Source: Delphinus delphis (Eukaryota > Chordata > Mammalia > Artiodactyla > Delphinidae). Taken from it: 64,000 nucleotides of DNA. Shown here piece after piece: positions 33,084 to 47,292 of this stretch. How positions within the stretch are numbered: position 1 is the first letter of the stretch; each line of letters begins with the position of its first letter. The position numbers and the translations under genes are program-made. The notes beneath the pieces were generated by a model that was given only the letters and a program-made list of their open reading frames with translations, was not told the DNA's origin and made no database searches. The stretch lies in assembly GCF_949987515.2 (NCBI RefSeq), contig NW_027192651.1:930001-994000 (forward strand). Reading direction: 5' to 3'.

Positions 33084-34662
33084 TTGGCCAAAAAGGGCGT
33101 ATGCGTTTTTTCCTGAATATATTCAGGAAAAAACGCATACGCCCTTTTTGGCCAACCAAGCAAGCTTGCAAAGGAAATCTGCACTACAATGAAGTCTCAC
33201 TTCCCCCCGGTCAAAAGGGCCATCTGAAAAAAGTGTAAAATCCAGAAAGGCAGGACAGGCCATGGAGAACTGGGAGCCTTGTTATGCTGATGGGCGGGAT
33301 GTAAATTGCCAACAGACACTTGGGAGAAGTGTATGGTGTTTCCTGAAACATCTAAAAAACAAAGCAACAGAGCCTAGGGCACTTCCACTTATGGTCCTAT
33401 AGCTTAGGGAAATTAAAATCAAAAAGACACAGCCACCCCAAAGTTTGGGACGCCTCTGTTTACAAGAACCTCGTTTACCATACAAGTTCAATATCACAGA
33501 AAGTGAAAAATGGATAAAGAACTTGTGTTACTTACGTACAATGCAGTATCACTCAGCAATGAAATCTATGTCATCAGGCCCGTAGCAGCATAATGAGTGG
33601 ATTCAGGTACGATGATTCTAACTGAAATAAGTCACACAGAAAAAGAAACATCATAAGATATCAGTAATACACGGAATGTAAACTTGGCTACACAGGAACT
33701 GAATTACAGAACAGAACAGGTTCTCAAATTTAGAAAACCAACTTATGCTTGCTTAAGGGTAAAAGTGAGTTGGGGTGCTGCATAAAACCAGAGATTGAAA
33801 TGAGCACAGATAAAGTTCCTTAAGTCAAATATGGAATAGACAAGAGCTACTCCTTGCTCAACGAAATGGACTCAACACCGCATATTAAACGCCTAAGAAT
33901 GTACCTGACTAGTAAGTATCTTAAAACCTATGGATTGCTATGTCTCCGAAAGAGAATCAAGCATGTGTACAGGGGCATAAACGCAGCAGTGATAGGATTG
34001 GAGAGGTTCGTGAGCAAATGAAGACCCTTTGAAGTCATATTGCATGGTACCCATTCCACGGGTTTCAACTACCCAGCTTTAAGGTATTCTTCCTTCAGCT
34101 AAAACATGCATGTGGAACCTAGAGTATGATCAACCATGTGATCGGGAGACGTGTTCAAATATGTCTCAGTTTTCGTACCCTGGTACTTGGGTGCAACATT
34201 CCAGACGCTTTACTAACACTCTCCCCACTTGGAGAGTCAGCACCTTTAACCTCCTGTTTGGCCCGGTTTGCAATTTCTGTGGAAGATGAACAGGAATAGC
34301 GAGAACCAATGAGAGACTAGCTGGAGGTGTCTGGATGGGCAAATTTAACTCTCATTTCCCACCAGGAAGAGGAATTAACCAAAGGCTCAGCGTGCCGTGC
34401 CGGAACCAGATTAGGGCCTGAAGACATCCTGCGGTGTTGCGGCCAGGTCACAAGAAAGCGAGTTGAAGAAAGGAGCTCAGGGGCACTGTAATTCACAAAC
34501 CTGCAGAGTTATAAATGACAGCTATCGTCCAAAAATAGACTGAAGTAAGGCTGCCAAGAGGACTTGAAAGCGGGGCAGAATTGCAGGAAACCGATTTCAG
34601 GAGGTAGACTGGAATTGCATTGAAAGCATAGGAAAAGAGGCAGAACGTCCACAATGATGCAC
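33084..34662 (+). repeat. Monomer B6 (1,579 bp)
   Basis: Perfect hairpin. Class I, type x with CCCAGCTTTAAGG, and the short GGTTCGTGAGC. It shares AACAGGTTCTCAAATTTAG with B3 and B10. Confidence 0.94.
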
Positions 34663-36240
34663 TTGGCCAAAAAGGGCGTATGCGTTTTTTCCTGAATATA
34701 TTCAGGAAAAAACGCATACGCCCTTTTTGGCCAACCAAGCAAGCTTGCAAAGGAAATCTGCACTACAATGAAGTCTCACCTCCCCCTGGTCAAAAGGGCC
34801 ATCTGAAAAAAGTGTAAAATCCAGAAAGGCAGGACAGGCCATGGAGAACTGGGAGCCTTGTTATGCTGATGGGCGGGATGTAAATTGCCAACAGACACTC
34901 GGGAGAAGTGTATGGTGTTTCCTGACACATCTAAAAAACAAAGCAACAGAGCCTAGGGCACTTCCACTTATGGTCCTATAGCTTAGGGAAATTAAAATCA
35001 AAAAGACACAGCCACCCCAAAGTTTGGAACGGCTCTGTTTACAAGAAACTCGTTTACAGTACAAGTTCAACATCGCAGAAAGTGAAAAATGGATAAAGAA
35101 ATTGTGGTATTTACTTACAAAGCAATATCACTCAGCAATGAAATCTGTGTCATCAGGCCCTTAGCATCACAATGAGTGGATTCATGTATGAAGATTCTAA
35201 CTAAAATAAGTCAACAGAAAAAGAAACATCATAAGATATCAGTAATACACGGAATGTAAACTTGGCTACACAGGAACTGAATTACAGAATAGAACAGGGT
35301 ATCAAATTTAGAAAACCAACTTATGCTTGCTTAAGGGTAAAGGTGAGTTGGGGTGCTGCATAAAACCAGAGATCGAAATGAGCACAGATAAAGTTCCTTA
35401 AGCCAAATATGGAATAGACAAGAGCTACTCCTTGCTCAACGAAATGGACTCAACACCGCATATTAAACGCCTAAGAATGTACCTGACTAGTAAGTATCTT
35501 AAAACCTATGGATTGCTATGTCTCCGAAAGAGAATCAAGCATGTGTACAGGGGCATAAACGCAGCAGTGATAGGATTGGAGAGGTTCGTGAGCAAATGAA
35601 GACCCTTTGAAGTCATATTGCATGGTACCCATTCCACGGGTTTCAACTACCCAGGTTTAAGGTATTCTTCCTTCAGCTAAAACATGCATGTGGAACCTAG
35701 AGTATGATCAACCATGTGATCGGGAGACGTGTTCAAATATGTCTCAGTTTTCGTACCCTGGTACTCGGGTGCAACATTCCAGACGCTTTACTAACACTCT
35801 CCCCACTTGGAGAGTCAGTCCCTTTAACCTCCTGTTTGGCCCAGTTTGCAATTTCTGTGGAAGATGAACAGGAATAGCGAGAACCAATGAGAGACTAGCT
35901 GGAGGTGTCTGGACGGGCAAATTTAACTCTCATTTCCCAGAAGGAAGAGGAATTAACCAAAGGCTCAGCGTGCCGTGCCGGAACCAGATTAGGGCCTGAA
36001 GACATCCTGCGGTGTTGCGGCCAGGTCACAAGAAAGCGAGTTGAAGAAAGGAGCTCAGGGGCACTGTAATTCACAAACCTGCAGAGTTATAAATGACAGC
36101 TATCGTCCAAAAATAGACTGAAGTAAGGCTGCCAAGAGGACTTGAAAGCGGGGCAGAATTGCAGGAAACCGATTTCAGGAGGATGACTGGAATTGCATTG
36201 AAAGCATAGGAAAAGAGGCAGAACGTCCACAATGATGCAC
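34663..36240 (+). repeat. Monomer B7 (1,578 bp)
   Basis: Perfect hairpin. Class II, type x. It has several private changes (CCTGACACATC; TTCATGTATGAAGATTC; AACTAAAATAAGTCAACAG) and the short GGTTCGTGAGC. Confidence 0.94.
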
Positions 36241-37818
36241 TTGGCCAAAAAGGGCGTATGCGTTTTTTCCTGAATATATTCAGGAAAAAACGCATACGCC
36301 CTTTTTGGCCAACCAAGCAAACTTGCAAAGGAAATCTGCACTACAATGAAGTCTCACTTCCCCCCGGTCAAAAGGGCCATCTGAAAAAGTGTAAAATCCA
36401 GAAAGGCAGGACAGGCCATGGAGAACTGGGAGCCTTGTTATGCTGATGGGCGGGATGTAAATTGCCAACAACCACTTGGGAGAAGTGTATGGTGTTTCCT
36501 GAAACATCTAAAAACAAAGCAACAGAGCCTAGGGCACTTCCGCTTATGGTCCTATAGCTTAGGGAAATTAAAATCAAAAAGACACAGCCACCCCAAAGTT
36601 TGGGACGCCTCCGTTTACAAGAACCTCGTTTACCGTACAAGTTCAATATCACAGAAAGTGAAAAATGCATAAAGAACTTGTGGTACTTACGTACAATGCA
36701 GTATCACTCAGCAATGAAATCTATGTCATCAGGCCCGTAGCAGCATCATGAGTGGATTCAGGTACGATGATTCTAACTGAAATAAGTCACACAGAAAAAG
36801 AAACATCATAAGATATCACTAGTACACGGAATGTAAACTTGGCTACACAGGAACTGCATTCCAAAACAGAACAGGGTCTCAAATTTAGAAAACCAACTTA
36901 TGCTTGCTTAAGGGGAAAGGTGAGTTGGGGTGCTGCATAAAACCAGAGATTGAAATGAGCACAGATAAAGTTCCTTAAGCCAAATATGGAATAGACAAGA
37001 GCTACTCCTTGCTCAAAGAAATGGACTCAACAACCCATATTAAACGCCTAAGAATGTACCTGACTAGTAAGTATCTTAAAACCTAGGGATTGCTATGTCT
37101 CCGAAAGAGAATCAAGCATGTGTACAGGGGCATAAACGCAGCAGTGATAGGATTGGAGAGGTTCTGTGAGCAAATGAAGACCCTTTGAAGTCATATTGCA
37201 TGGTACCCATTACACGGGACTCAACTCTCCAGGTTTAAGGTATTCTTCCTTCAGCTAAAACATGCATGTGGAACCCAGAGTATGATCAACCATGTGATCG
37301 GGAGACGTGTTCAAATATGTCTCAGTTTTCCTCCCCTGGTACTCGGGTGCAACATTCCAGACGCTTTACTAACACTCTCCCCACTTGGAGAGTCAGCGCC
37401 TTTAAACTCCTGTTTGGCACAGATTGCAATTTCTGCGGAAGATGAACAGGAATAGCGAGAACCAATGAGAGACTAGCTGGAGGTGTCTGGACGGGCAAAT
37501 TTAACTCTCATTTCCCACCAGGAAGAGGAAATAACCAGAGGCTCAGCGTGCCGTGCCGGAACCAGATTAGGGCCTGAAGCCATCCTGCGGTGTTGCGGCC
37601 AGGTCACAAGAAAGCGAGTTGAAGAAAGGAGCTCAGGGGCACTGTAATTCACAAACCTGCAGAGTTATAAATGACAGCTATCGTCCAAAAATAGACTGAA
37701 GTAAGGCTGCCAAGAGGACTTGAAAGTGGGGCAGAATTGCAGGAAACCGATTTCAGGAGGTAGACTGGAATTGCATTGAAAGCATAGGAAAAGAGGCAGA
37801 ACGTCCACAATGATGCAC
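36241..37818 (+). repeat. Monomer B8 (1,578 bp)
   Basis: Perfect hairpin. Class I with GACGCCTCCG and the five-A run, type y variant CATTACACGGGACTC. TTGGCACAGATTGC near 37,412 is private. Confidence 0.94.
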
Positions 37819-39397
37819 TTGGCCAAAAAGGGCGTATGCGTTTTTTCCTGAATATATTCAGGAAAAAACGCATACGCCCTTTTTGGCCAACCAAGCAAGC
37901 TTGCAAAGGAAATCTGCACTACAATGAAGTCTCACTTCCCCCTTGTCAAAAGGGTCATCTGAAAAAAGGGTAAAATCCAGAAAGGCAGGACAGGCCATGG
38001 AGAACTGGGAGCCTTGTTATGCTGATGGGTGGGATGTAAATTGCCAACAACCACTCGGGAGAAGTGTATGGTGTTTCCTGAAACATCTAAAAACAAAGCA
38101 ACAGAACCTAGAGCACTTCCACTTATGGTCCTATAGCTTAGGGAAATTAAAATCAAAAAGTCACAGCCACCCCAAAGTTTGGGACGCCTCTGTTTACAAG
38201 AACCTCGTTTACAGTACAAGTTCAACATCGCAGAAAGTGAAAAATGGATAAAGAAGTTGTGGTATTTACTTACAAAGCAATATCACTCAGCAATGAAATC
38301 TGTGTCATCAGGCCCTTAGCAGCACAATGAGTGGATTCAGGTATGATGATTCTAACTGAAATAAGTCACACAGAAAAAGAAACATCATAAGATATCAGTA
38401 ACACACGGAATGTAAACTTGGCTACACAGGAACAGAATTACAGAACAGAACAGGGTCTCAAATTTCGAAAACCAACTTATGCTTGCTTAAGGGGAAAGGT
38501 GAGTTGGGGTGCTGCATAAAACCAGAGATTGAAATTAGCACAGATAAACTTCCTTAAGCCAAATATGGAATAGACAAGAGCTACTCCTTGCTCAACGAAA
38601 TGGACTCAACACCGCATATTAAACGCCTAAAAATGTACCTGACTAGTAAGTATCTTAAAACCTATGGATTGCTATGTCTCCGAAAGAGAATCAAGCATGT
38701 GTACAGGGGCATAAACGCAGCAGTGATAGGATTGGAGAGGTTCAGTGAGCAAATGAAGACCCTTTGAAGTCATATTGCATGGTACCCATTCCACGGGTTT
38801 CAACTACCCAGGTTTAAGGTATTCTTCCTTCAGCTAAAACATGCATGTGGAACCTAGAGTATGATCAACCATGTGATCGGGAGACGTGTTCAAATATGTC
38901 TCCGTTTTCGTACCCTGGTACTTGGGTGCAACATTCCAGACGCTTTACTAACACTCTCCCTACTTGGAGAGTCAGTCCCTTTAACCTCCTGTTTGGCCTA
39001 GTTTGCAATTTCTGTGGAAGATGAACAGGAATAGCGAGAACCAATGAGAGACTAGCTGGAGGTGTCTGGATGGGCAAATTTAACTCTCATTTCCCACCAG
39101 GAAGAGGAATTAACCAAAGGCTCAGCGTGCCGTGCCAGAACCAGATTAGGGCCTGAAGACATCCTGCAGTGTTGCGGCCAGGTCACAAGAAAGCGAGTTG
39201 AAGAAAGGAGTTCAGGGGCACTGTAATTCACAAACCTGCAGAGTTATAAATGACAGCTATCGTCCAAAAATATACTGAAGTAAGGCTGCCAAGAGGACTT
39301 GAAAGCGGGGCAGAATTGCAGGAAACCGATTTCAGGAGGTAGACTGGAATTGCATTGAAAGCATAGGAAAAGAGGCAGAACGTCCACAATGATGCAC
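37819..39397 (+). repeat. Monomer B9 (1,579 bp), class I to II mosaic
   Basis: Perfect hairpin. It starts as class I (five-A run, GGGACGCCTC, 38,181) and switches within about 30 bp to class II (ACAGTACAAGTTCAACATCG, then ACTTACAAAG). Type x. Confidence 0.94.
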
Positions 39398-40976
39398 TTG
39401 GCCAAAAAGGGCGTATGCGTTTTTTCCTGAATATATTCAGGAAAAAACGCATACGCCCTTTTTGGCCAACCAAGCAAGCTTGCAAAGGAAATCTGCACTA
39501 CAATGAAGTCTCACTTCCCCCCGGTCAAAAGGGCCATCTGAAAAAAGTGTAAAATCCAGAAAGGCAGGACAGGCCATGGAGAACTGGGAGCCTTGTTATG
39601 CTGATGGGCGGGATGTAAATTGCCAACAACCACTCGGGAGAAGTGTATGGTGTTTCCTGAAACATCTAAAAAACAAAGCAACAGAGCCTAGGGCACTTCC
39701 ACTTATGGTCCTATAGCTTAGGGAAATTAAAATCAAAAAGACACAGCCACCCCAATGTTTGGGACGCCTCTGTTTACAAGAACCTCGTTTACCGTACAAG
39801 TTCAATATCACAGAAAGTGAAAAATGGATAAAGAACTTGTGGTACTTACGTACAATGCAGTATCACTCAGCAATGAAATCTATGTCATCAGGCCCGTAGC
39901 AGCATAATGAGTGGATTCAGGTACGATGATTCTAACTGAAATAAGTCACACAGAAAAAGAAACATCATAAGGTATCACTAATACACGGATTGTAAACTTG
40001 GCTACACAGGAACTGAATTACAGAACAGAACAGGTTCTCAAATTTAGAAAACCAACTTATGCTTGCTTAAGGGTAAAGGTGAGTTGGGGTGCTGCATAAA
40101 ACCAGAGATTGAAATGAGCACAGATAAAGTTCCTTAAGTCAAATATGGAATAGACAAGAGCTACTCCTTGCTCAACGAAATGGACTCAACACCGCATATT
40201 AAACGCCTAAGAATGTACCTGACTAGTAAGTATCTTAAAACCTATGGATTGCTATGTCTCCGAAAGAGAATCAAGCATGTGTACAGGGGCATAAACGCAG
40301 CAGTGATAGGATTGGAGAGGTTCGGTGAGCAAATGAAGACCCTTTGAAGTCATATTGCATGGTACCCATTCCACGGGTTTCAACTACCCAGGTTTAAGGT
40401 ATTCTTCCTTCAGCTAAAACATGCATGTGGAACCTAGAGTATGATCAACCATGTGATCGGGAGACGTGTTCAAATATGTCCCAGTTTCCGTACCCTGGTA
40501 CTCGGGTGCAACATTCAAGACGCTTTACTAACACTCTCCCGACTTGGAGAGTCAGTCCCTTTAACCTCCTGTTTGGCCCAGTTTGCAATTTCTGCGGAAG
40601 ATGAACAGGAATAGCGAGAACCAATGAGAGGCTAGCTGGAGGTGTCTGGATGGGCAAATTTAACTCTCATTTCCCACCAGGAAGAGGAATTAACCAAAGG
40701 CTCAGCGTGCCGTGCCGGAACCAGATTAGGGCCTGAAGCCATCCTGCGGTGTTGCGGCCAGCTCACAAGAAAGCGAGTTGAAGAAAGGAGCTCAGGGGCA
40801 CTGTAATTCACAAACCTGCAGAGTTATAAATGACAGCTATTGTCCAAAATATACTGAAGTAAGGCTGCCAAGAGGACTTGAAAGCGGGGCAGAATTGCAG
40901 GAAACCGATTTCAGGAGGTAGACTGGAATTGCATTGAAAGCATAGGAAAAGAGGCAGAACGTCCACAATGATGCAC
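39398..40976 (+). repeat. Monomer B10 (1,579 bp)
   Basis: Perfect hairpin. Class I with a private CCCAATGTTTGGG, type x. It shares CATAAGGTATCAC with older units. Confidence 0.94.
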
Positions 40977-42554
40977 TTGGCCAAAAAGGGCGTATGCGTT
41001 TTTTCCTGAATATATTCAGGAAAAAACGCATACGCCCTTTTTGGCCAACCAAGCAAGCTTGCAAAGGAAATCTGCACTACAATGAAGTCTCACTTCCCCC
41101 CGGTCAAAAGGGCCATCTGAAAAAAGTGTAAAATCCAGAAAGGCAGGACAGGCCATGGAGAACTGGGAGCCTTGTTATGCTGATGGGCGGGATGTAAATT
41201 GCCAAAAGACACTCCGGAGAAGTGTATGGTGTTTCCTAAAACATCTAAAAAACAAAGCAACAGAGCCTAGGGCACTTCCACTTATGGTCCTATAGCTTAG
41301 GGAAATTAAAATCAAAAAGACACAGCCACCCCAAAGTATGGAACGGCTCTGTTTACAAGAACCTAGTTTACAGTACAAGTTCAACATTGCAGAAAGTGAA
41401 AAATGGATAAAGAAGTTGTGGTATTTTCTTACAAAGCAATATCACTCAGCTATGAAATCTATGTCATCAGGCCCTTAGCAGCACAATGAGTGGATTCAGG
41501 TATGATGATTCTAACTGAAATAAGTCACACAGAAAAAGAAACATCATAAGATATCAGTAATACACGGAATGTAAACTTGGCTACACAGGAACTGAATTAC
41601 AGAACAGAACAGGGTCTCTAATTTAGAAAACCAACTTATGCTTGCTTAAGGGGAAAGGTGAGTTGGGGTGTTGCATAAAACCAGAGATTGAAATGAGCAC
41701 AGATAAAGTTCCTTAAGCCAACTATGGAATAGACAAGAGCTACTCCTTGCTCAACGAAATGGACTCAACACCGCATATTAAACGCCTAAGAATGTACCTG
41801 ACTAGTAAGTATCTTAAAAGCTATGGATTGCTATGTCTCCAAAAGAGAATCAAGCGTGTGTACAGGGGCATAAACGCAGCAGTGATAGGATTGGAGAGGT
41901 TCGGTGAGCAAATGAAGACCCTTTGAAGTCATATTGCATGGTACCCATTCCACGGGTTTCAACTACCCAGGTTTAAGGTATTCTTCCTTCAGCTAAAACA
42001 TGCATGTGGAACCCAGAGTATGATCAACCGTGTGAACGGGAGACGTGTTCAAATATGTCTCAGTTTTCCTCCCCTGGTTCTCGGGTGCAACATTCCAGAT
42101 GCTTTACTAACACTCTCCCCACTTGGAGATTCAGCGCCTTTAACCTCCTGTTTGGCCTAGTTTGCAATTTCTGCGGAAGATGAACAGGAATAGGGAGAAC
42201 CAATGAGAGACTAGCTGGAGGTGTCTGGACGGGCAAATTTAACTCTTATTTCCCACCAGGAAGAGGAAATAACCAAAGGCTCAGCGTGCCGTGCCGGAAC
42301 CACATTAGGGCCTGAAGCCATCCTGCGGTGTTGCGGCCAGCTCACAAGAAAGCGAGTTGAAGAAGGGAGCTCAGGGGCACTGTAATTCACAAACCTGCAG
42401 TTATAAATGACAGCTATCGTCCAAAAATATACTGAAGTAAGGCTGCCAAGAGGACTTGAAAGCGGGGCAGAATTGCAGGAAACCGATTTCAGGTGGTAGA
42501 CTGGAATTGCATTGATAGCATAGGAAAAGAGGCAGAACGTCCACAATGATGCAC
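40977..42554 (+). repeat. Monomer B11 (1,578 bp)
   Basis: Perfect hairpin. Class II with private AAAGTATGGAACGG and GGTATTTTCTTAC. Type x. It has TCCAAAAGAGAATCAAGCGTG and a private CTGCAGTTATAAATG just before the next hairpin. Confidence 0.94.
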
Positions 42555-44134
42555 TTGGCCAAAAAGGGTGTATGCGTTTTTTCCTGAATATATTCAGGAA
42601 AAAACGCATACGCCCTTTTTGGCCAACCAAGCAAGCTTGCAAAGGAAATCTGCACTACAATGAAGTCTCACTTCCCCCCGGTCAAAAGGGCCATCTGAAA
42701 AAAGTGTAAAATCCAGAAAGGCAGGACAGGCCATGGAGAACTGGGAGCCTTGTTATGCTGATGGGCGGGATGTAAATTGCCAACAGACACTCGGGAGAAG
42801 TGTATGGTGTTTCCTGAAACATCTAAAAAACAAAGCAACAGAGACTAGGGCACTTCCACTTATGGTCCTATAGCTTAGGGAAATTAAAATCAAAAAGACA
42901 CAGCCACCCCAAAGTTTGGAACGGCTCTGTTTACAAGAACCTCGCTTACAGTACAAGTTCAATATCACAGAAAGTGAAAAATGGATAAAGAACTTGTGGT
43001 ACTTACGTACAATGCAGTATCACTCAGCAATGAAATCTATGTCATCAGGCCCGTAGCAGCATAATGAGTGGATTCAGGTATGATTATTCTAACTGAAATA
43101 AGTCACACAGAAAAAGAAACATCATAAGATATCACTAATACACGGAATGTAAACATGGCTACACAGGAACTGAATTCCAAAACAGAACAGGGTCTCAAAT
43201 TTAGAAAACCAACTTATGCTTGCTTAAGGGGAAAGGTGAGTTGGGGTGCTGCATAAAACCAAAGATTGAAATAAGCACAGATAAAGTTCCTTAAGCCAAA
43301 TATGGAATAGACAAGAGGTACTCCTTGCTCAACGAAATGGACTCAACACCGCATATTAAACGCCTAAGAATGTACCTGACTAGTAAGTATCTTAAAACCT
43401 ATGGATTACTATGTCTCCAAAAGAGAATCAAGCGTGTGTACAGGGGCATAAACGCAGCAGTGATAGGATTGGAGAGGTTCGGTGAGCAAATGAAGACCCT
43501 TTGAAGTCATATTACATGGTACCCATTCCAAGAGTTTCAACTCTCCAGGTTTAAGGTATTCTTCCTTCAGCTAAAACATGCATGTGGAACGTAGAGTATG
43601 ATCAACCATGTGATCGGGAGACGTGTTCAAATATGTCTCAGTTTTCGTACGCTGGTACTCGGATGCAACATTCCAGACGCTTTACTAACAATCTCCCCAC
43701 TTGGAGAGTCAGCGCCTTTAACCTCCTGTTTGGCCCAGTTTGCAATTTCTGCGGAAGATGAACAGGAATAGCGAGAACCAATGAGAGACTAGCTGGAGGT
43801 GTCTGGACGGGCAAATTTAACTCTCATTTCCCACCAGGAAGAGGAAATAACCAAAGGCTCAGCGTGCCGTGCCGGAACCAGATTAGGGCCTGAAGCCATC
43901 CTGCGGTGTTGCGGCCAGCTCACAAGAAAGCGAGTTGAAGAAAGGAGCTCAGGGGCACTGTAATTCACAAACCTGCAGAGTTATAAATGACAGCTATTGT
44001 CCAAAAATAGACTGAAGTAAGGCTGCCAAGAGGACTTGAAAGCGGGGCAGAATTGCAGGAAACCGATTTCAGGAGGTAGACTGGAATTGCATTGAAAGCA
44101 TAGGAAAAGAGGCAGAACGTCCACAATGATGCAC
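42555..44134 (+). repeat. Monomer B12 (1,580 bp), class II to I mosaic
   Basis: One hairpin change (AAGGGTGTATG). Class II at 42,918 (GGAACGGCTC), then class I from about 42,960 (AATATCACAG, ACGTACAATGCAG), the mirror image of B9. Type z with CCAAGAGTTTC. Confidence 0.94.
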
Positions 44135-45712
44135 TTGGCCAAAAAGGGCGTATGCGTTTCTTCCTGAATATATTCAGGAAAAAACGCATATGCCCTTTTT
44201 GGCCAACCAAGCAAGCTTGCAAAGGAAATCTGCACTACAATGAAGTCTCACTTCCCCCCGGTCAAAAGGGCCATCTGAAAAAAGTGTAAAATCCAGAAAG
44301 GCAGGACAGGCCATGGAGAACTGGGAGCCTTGTTATGCTGATGGGCGGGATGTAAATTGCCAACAACCACTTGGGAGAAGTGTATGGTGTTTCCTGAAAC
44401 ATCTAAAAACAAAGCAACAGAGCCTAGGGCACTTCCGCTTATGGTCCTATAGCTTAGGGAAATTAAAATCAAAAAGACACAGCCACCCCAAAGTTTGGGA
44501 TGCCTCCGTTTACAAGTACCTCGTTTACCGTACAAGTTCAATATCACAGAAAGTGAAAAATGGATAAAGAACTTGTGGTACTTACGTACAATGCAGTATC
44601 ACTCAGCAATGAAATCTATGTCATCAGGCCCGTAGCAGCATAATGAGTGGATTCAGGTACGATGATTCTAACTGAAATAAGTCACACAGAAAAAGAAACA
44701 TCATAAGATATCAGTAATACACGGAATGTAAACTTGGCTACACAGGAACTGCATTCCAAAACAGAACAGGGTCTCAAATTTAGAAAACCAACTTATGCTT
44801 GCTTAAGGGTAAAGGTGAGTTGGGGTGCTGCATAAAACCAGAGATTGAAATGAGCACAGATAAAGTTCCTTAAGCCAAATATGGAATAGACAAGAGCTAC
44901 TCCTTGGTCAACGAAATGGACACAAAACCCCATATTAAACGCCTAAGAATGCACCTGACTAGTAAGTATCTTAAAACCTATGGATTGCTATGTCTCCGAA
45001 AGAGAATCAAGCATGTGTGCAGGGACATAAACGCAGCAGTGATAGGATTGGAGAGGTTCGTGAGCAAATGAAGACCCTTTGAAGTCATATTGCATGGTAC
45101 CCATTCCACGGGTTTCAACTCTCCAGTTTTAAGGTATTCTTCCTTCAGCTAAAACATGCATGTGGAACCCAGAGTATGATCAACCATGTGAACGGGAGAC
45201 GTGTTCAAATATGTCTCAGTTTTCCTCCCCTGGTACTCGGGTGCAACATTCTAGACGCTTTACTAACACTCTCCCGACTTGGAGAGTCAGTCCCTTTAAC
45301 CTCCTGTTTGGCCCAGTTTGCAATTTCTGTGGAAGATGAACAGGAATAGCGAGAACCAATGAGAGGCTAGCTGTAGGTGTCTGGACGGGCAAATTTAACT
45401 CTCATTTCCCACCAGGAAGAGGAATTAACCAAAGGCTCAGCGTGCCGTGCCAGAACCAGATTAGGGCCTGAAGGCATTCTGCGGTGTTGCGGCCAGCTCA
45501 CAAGAAAGCGAGTTGAAGAAAGGAGCTCAGGGGCACTGTAATTCACAAACCTGCAGAGTTATAAATGACAGCTATCGTCCAAAAACAGACTGAAGTAAGG
45601 CTGCCAAGAGGACTTGAAAGCGGGGCAGAATTGCAGGAAACCGATTTCAGGAGGTAGACTGGAATTGCATTGAAAGCATAGGAAAAGAGGCAGAACGTCC
45701 ACAATGATGCAC
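44135..45712 (+). repeat. Monomer B13 (1,578 bp)
   Basis: Hairpin with two changes (TTTCTTCCTG, GCATATGCCC). Class I with the five-A run, type z with CTCCAGTTTTAAGG. It has CCTTGGTCAACG, ACACAAAACCCC and ATGCACCTG. Same subfamily as A2, B18 and B19. Confidence 0.94.
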
Positions 45713-47292
45713 TTGGCCAAAAAGGGCGTATGGGTTTTTTCCTGAATATATTCAGGAAAAAACGCATACGCACTTTTTGGCCAACCAAGCAAGCTTGCAA
45801 AGGAAATCTGCACTACAATGAAGTCTCACTTCCCCCCGGTCAAAAGGGCCATCTGAAAAAAGTGTAAAATCCAGAAAGGCAGGACAGGCCATGGAGAATT
45901 GGGAGCCTTGTTATGCTGATGGGCGGGATGTAAATTGCCAAGAACCACTTGGGAGAAGTGTATGGTGTTTCCTGAAACAACTAAAAAACAAAGCAACAGA
46001 ACCTAGGGCACTTCCACTTATGGACCTATAGCTTAGGGAAATTAAAATCAAAAAGACACAGCCACCCCAAAGTTTGGAACGGCTCTGTTTACAAGAACCT
46101 CGTTTACAGTACAAGTTCAACATCGCAGAAAGTGAAAAATGGATAAAGAAGTTGTGGTATTCACTTACAAAGCAATATCACTCAGCAATGAAATCTATGT
46201 CATCAGGCCCTTAGCAGCACAATGAGTGGATTCAGGTATGATGATTCTAACTGAAATAAGTCACACAGAAAAAGAAACATCATAAGATATCAGTAATACA
46301 CGGAATGGAAACTTGGCTACACAGGAACTGAATTACAGAACAGAACAGGGTCTCAAATTTAGAAAAACAACTTATGCTTGCTTAAGGGTAAAGGTGAGTT
46401 GGGGTGCTGCATAAAACCAGAGATTGAAATGAGCACAGATAAAGTTCCTTAAGCCAAATATGGAATAGACAAGAGCTACTCCTTGCTCAACGAAATGGAC
46501 TCAACATCGCATATTAAACGCCTAAGAATGTACCTGACTAGTAAGTATCTTAAAACCTATGGATTGCTGTGTCTCCGAAGGAGAATCAAGCATGTGTACA
46601 GGGGCATAAACGCAGCAGTGATAGGATTGGAGAGGTTCGGTGAGCAAATGAAGACCCTTTGAAGTCATATTGCATGGTACCCATTCCACGGGTTTCAACT
46701 ACCCAGGTTTTAGGTATTCTTCCTTCAGCTAAAACATGCATGTGGAACCCAGAGTATGATCAACCATGTGATCGGGAGACGTGTTCAAATATGTCTCAGT
46801 TTTCCTCCCCTGGTACTCGGGTGAAACATTCCAGACGCTTTATTAACACTCTCCCCACTTGGAGAGTCAGCGCCTTTAACCTCCTGTTTGGCACAGTTTG
46901 CAATTTCTGCGGAAGATGAACAGGAATAGCGAGAACCAATGAGAGGCTAGCTGGAGGTGTCTGGACGGGCAAATTTAACTCTCATTTCCCACCAGGAAGA
47001 GGAAATAACCAAAGGCTCAGCGTGCCGTACCGGAACCAGATTAGGGCCTGAAGCCATCCTGCGGTGTTGCGGCCAGCTCAAAAGAAAGCGAGTTGAAGAA
47101 AGGAGCTCAGGGGCACTGTAATTCACAAACCTGCAGAGTTATAAATGACAGCTATCGTCCAAAAATAGACTGAAGTAAGGCTGCCAAGAGGACTTGAAAG
47201 CGGAGCAGAATTGCAGGAAACCGATTTCAGGAGGTAGACTGGAATTGCATTGAAAGCATAGGAAAAGAGGCAGAACGTCCACAATGATGCAC
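45713..47292 (+). repeat. Monomer B14 (1,580 bp)
   Basis: Hairpin with GTATGGG and GCACTTTT changes. Class II, type x. CCAGGTTTTAGG and TTTGGCACAG are shared with B16. Confidence 0.94.
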
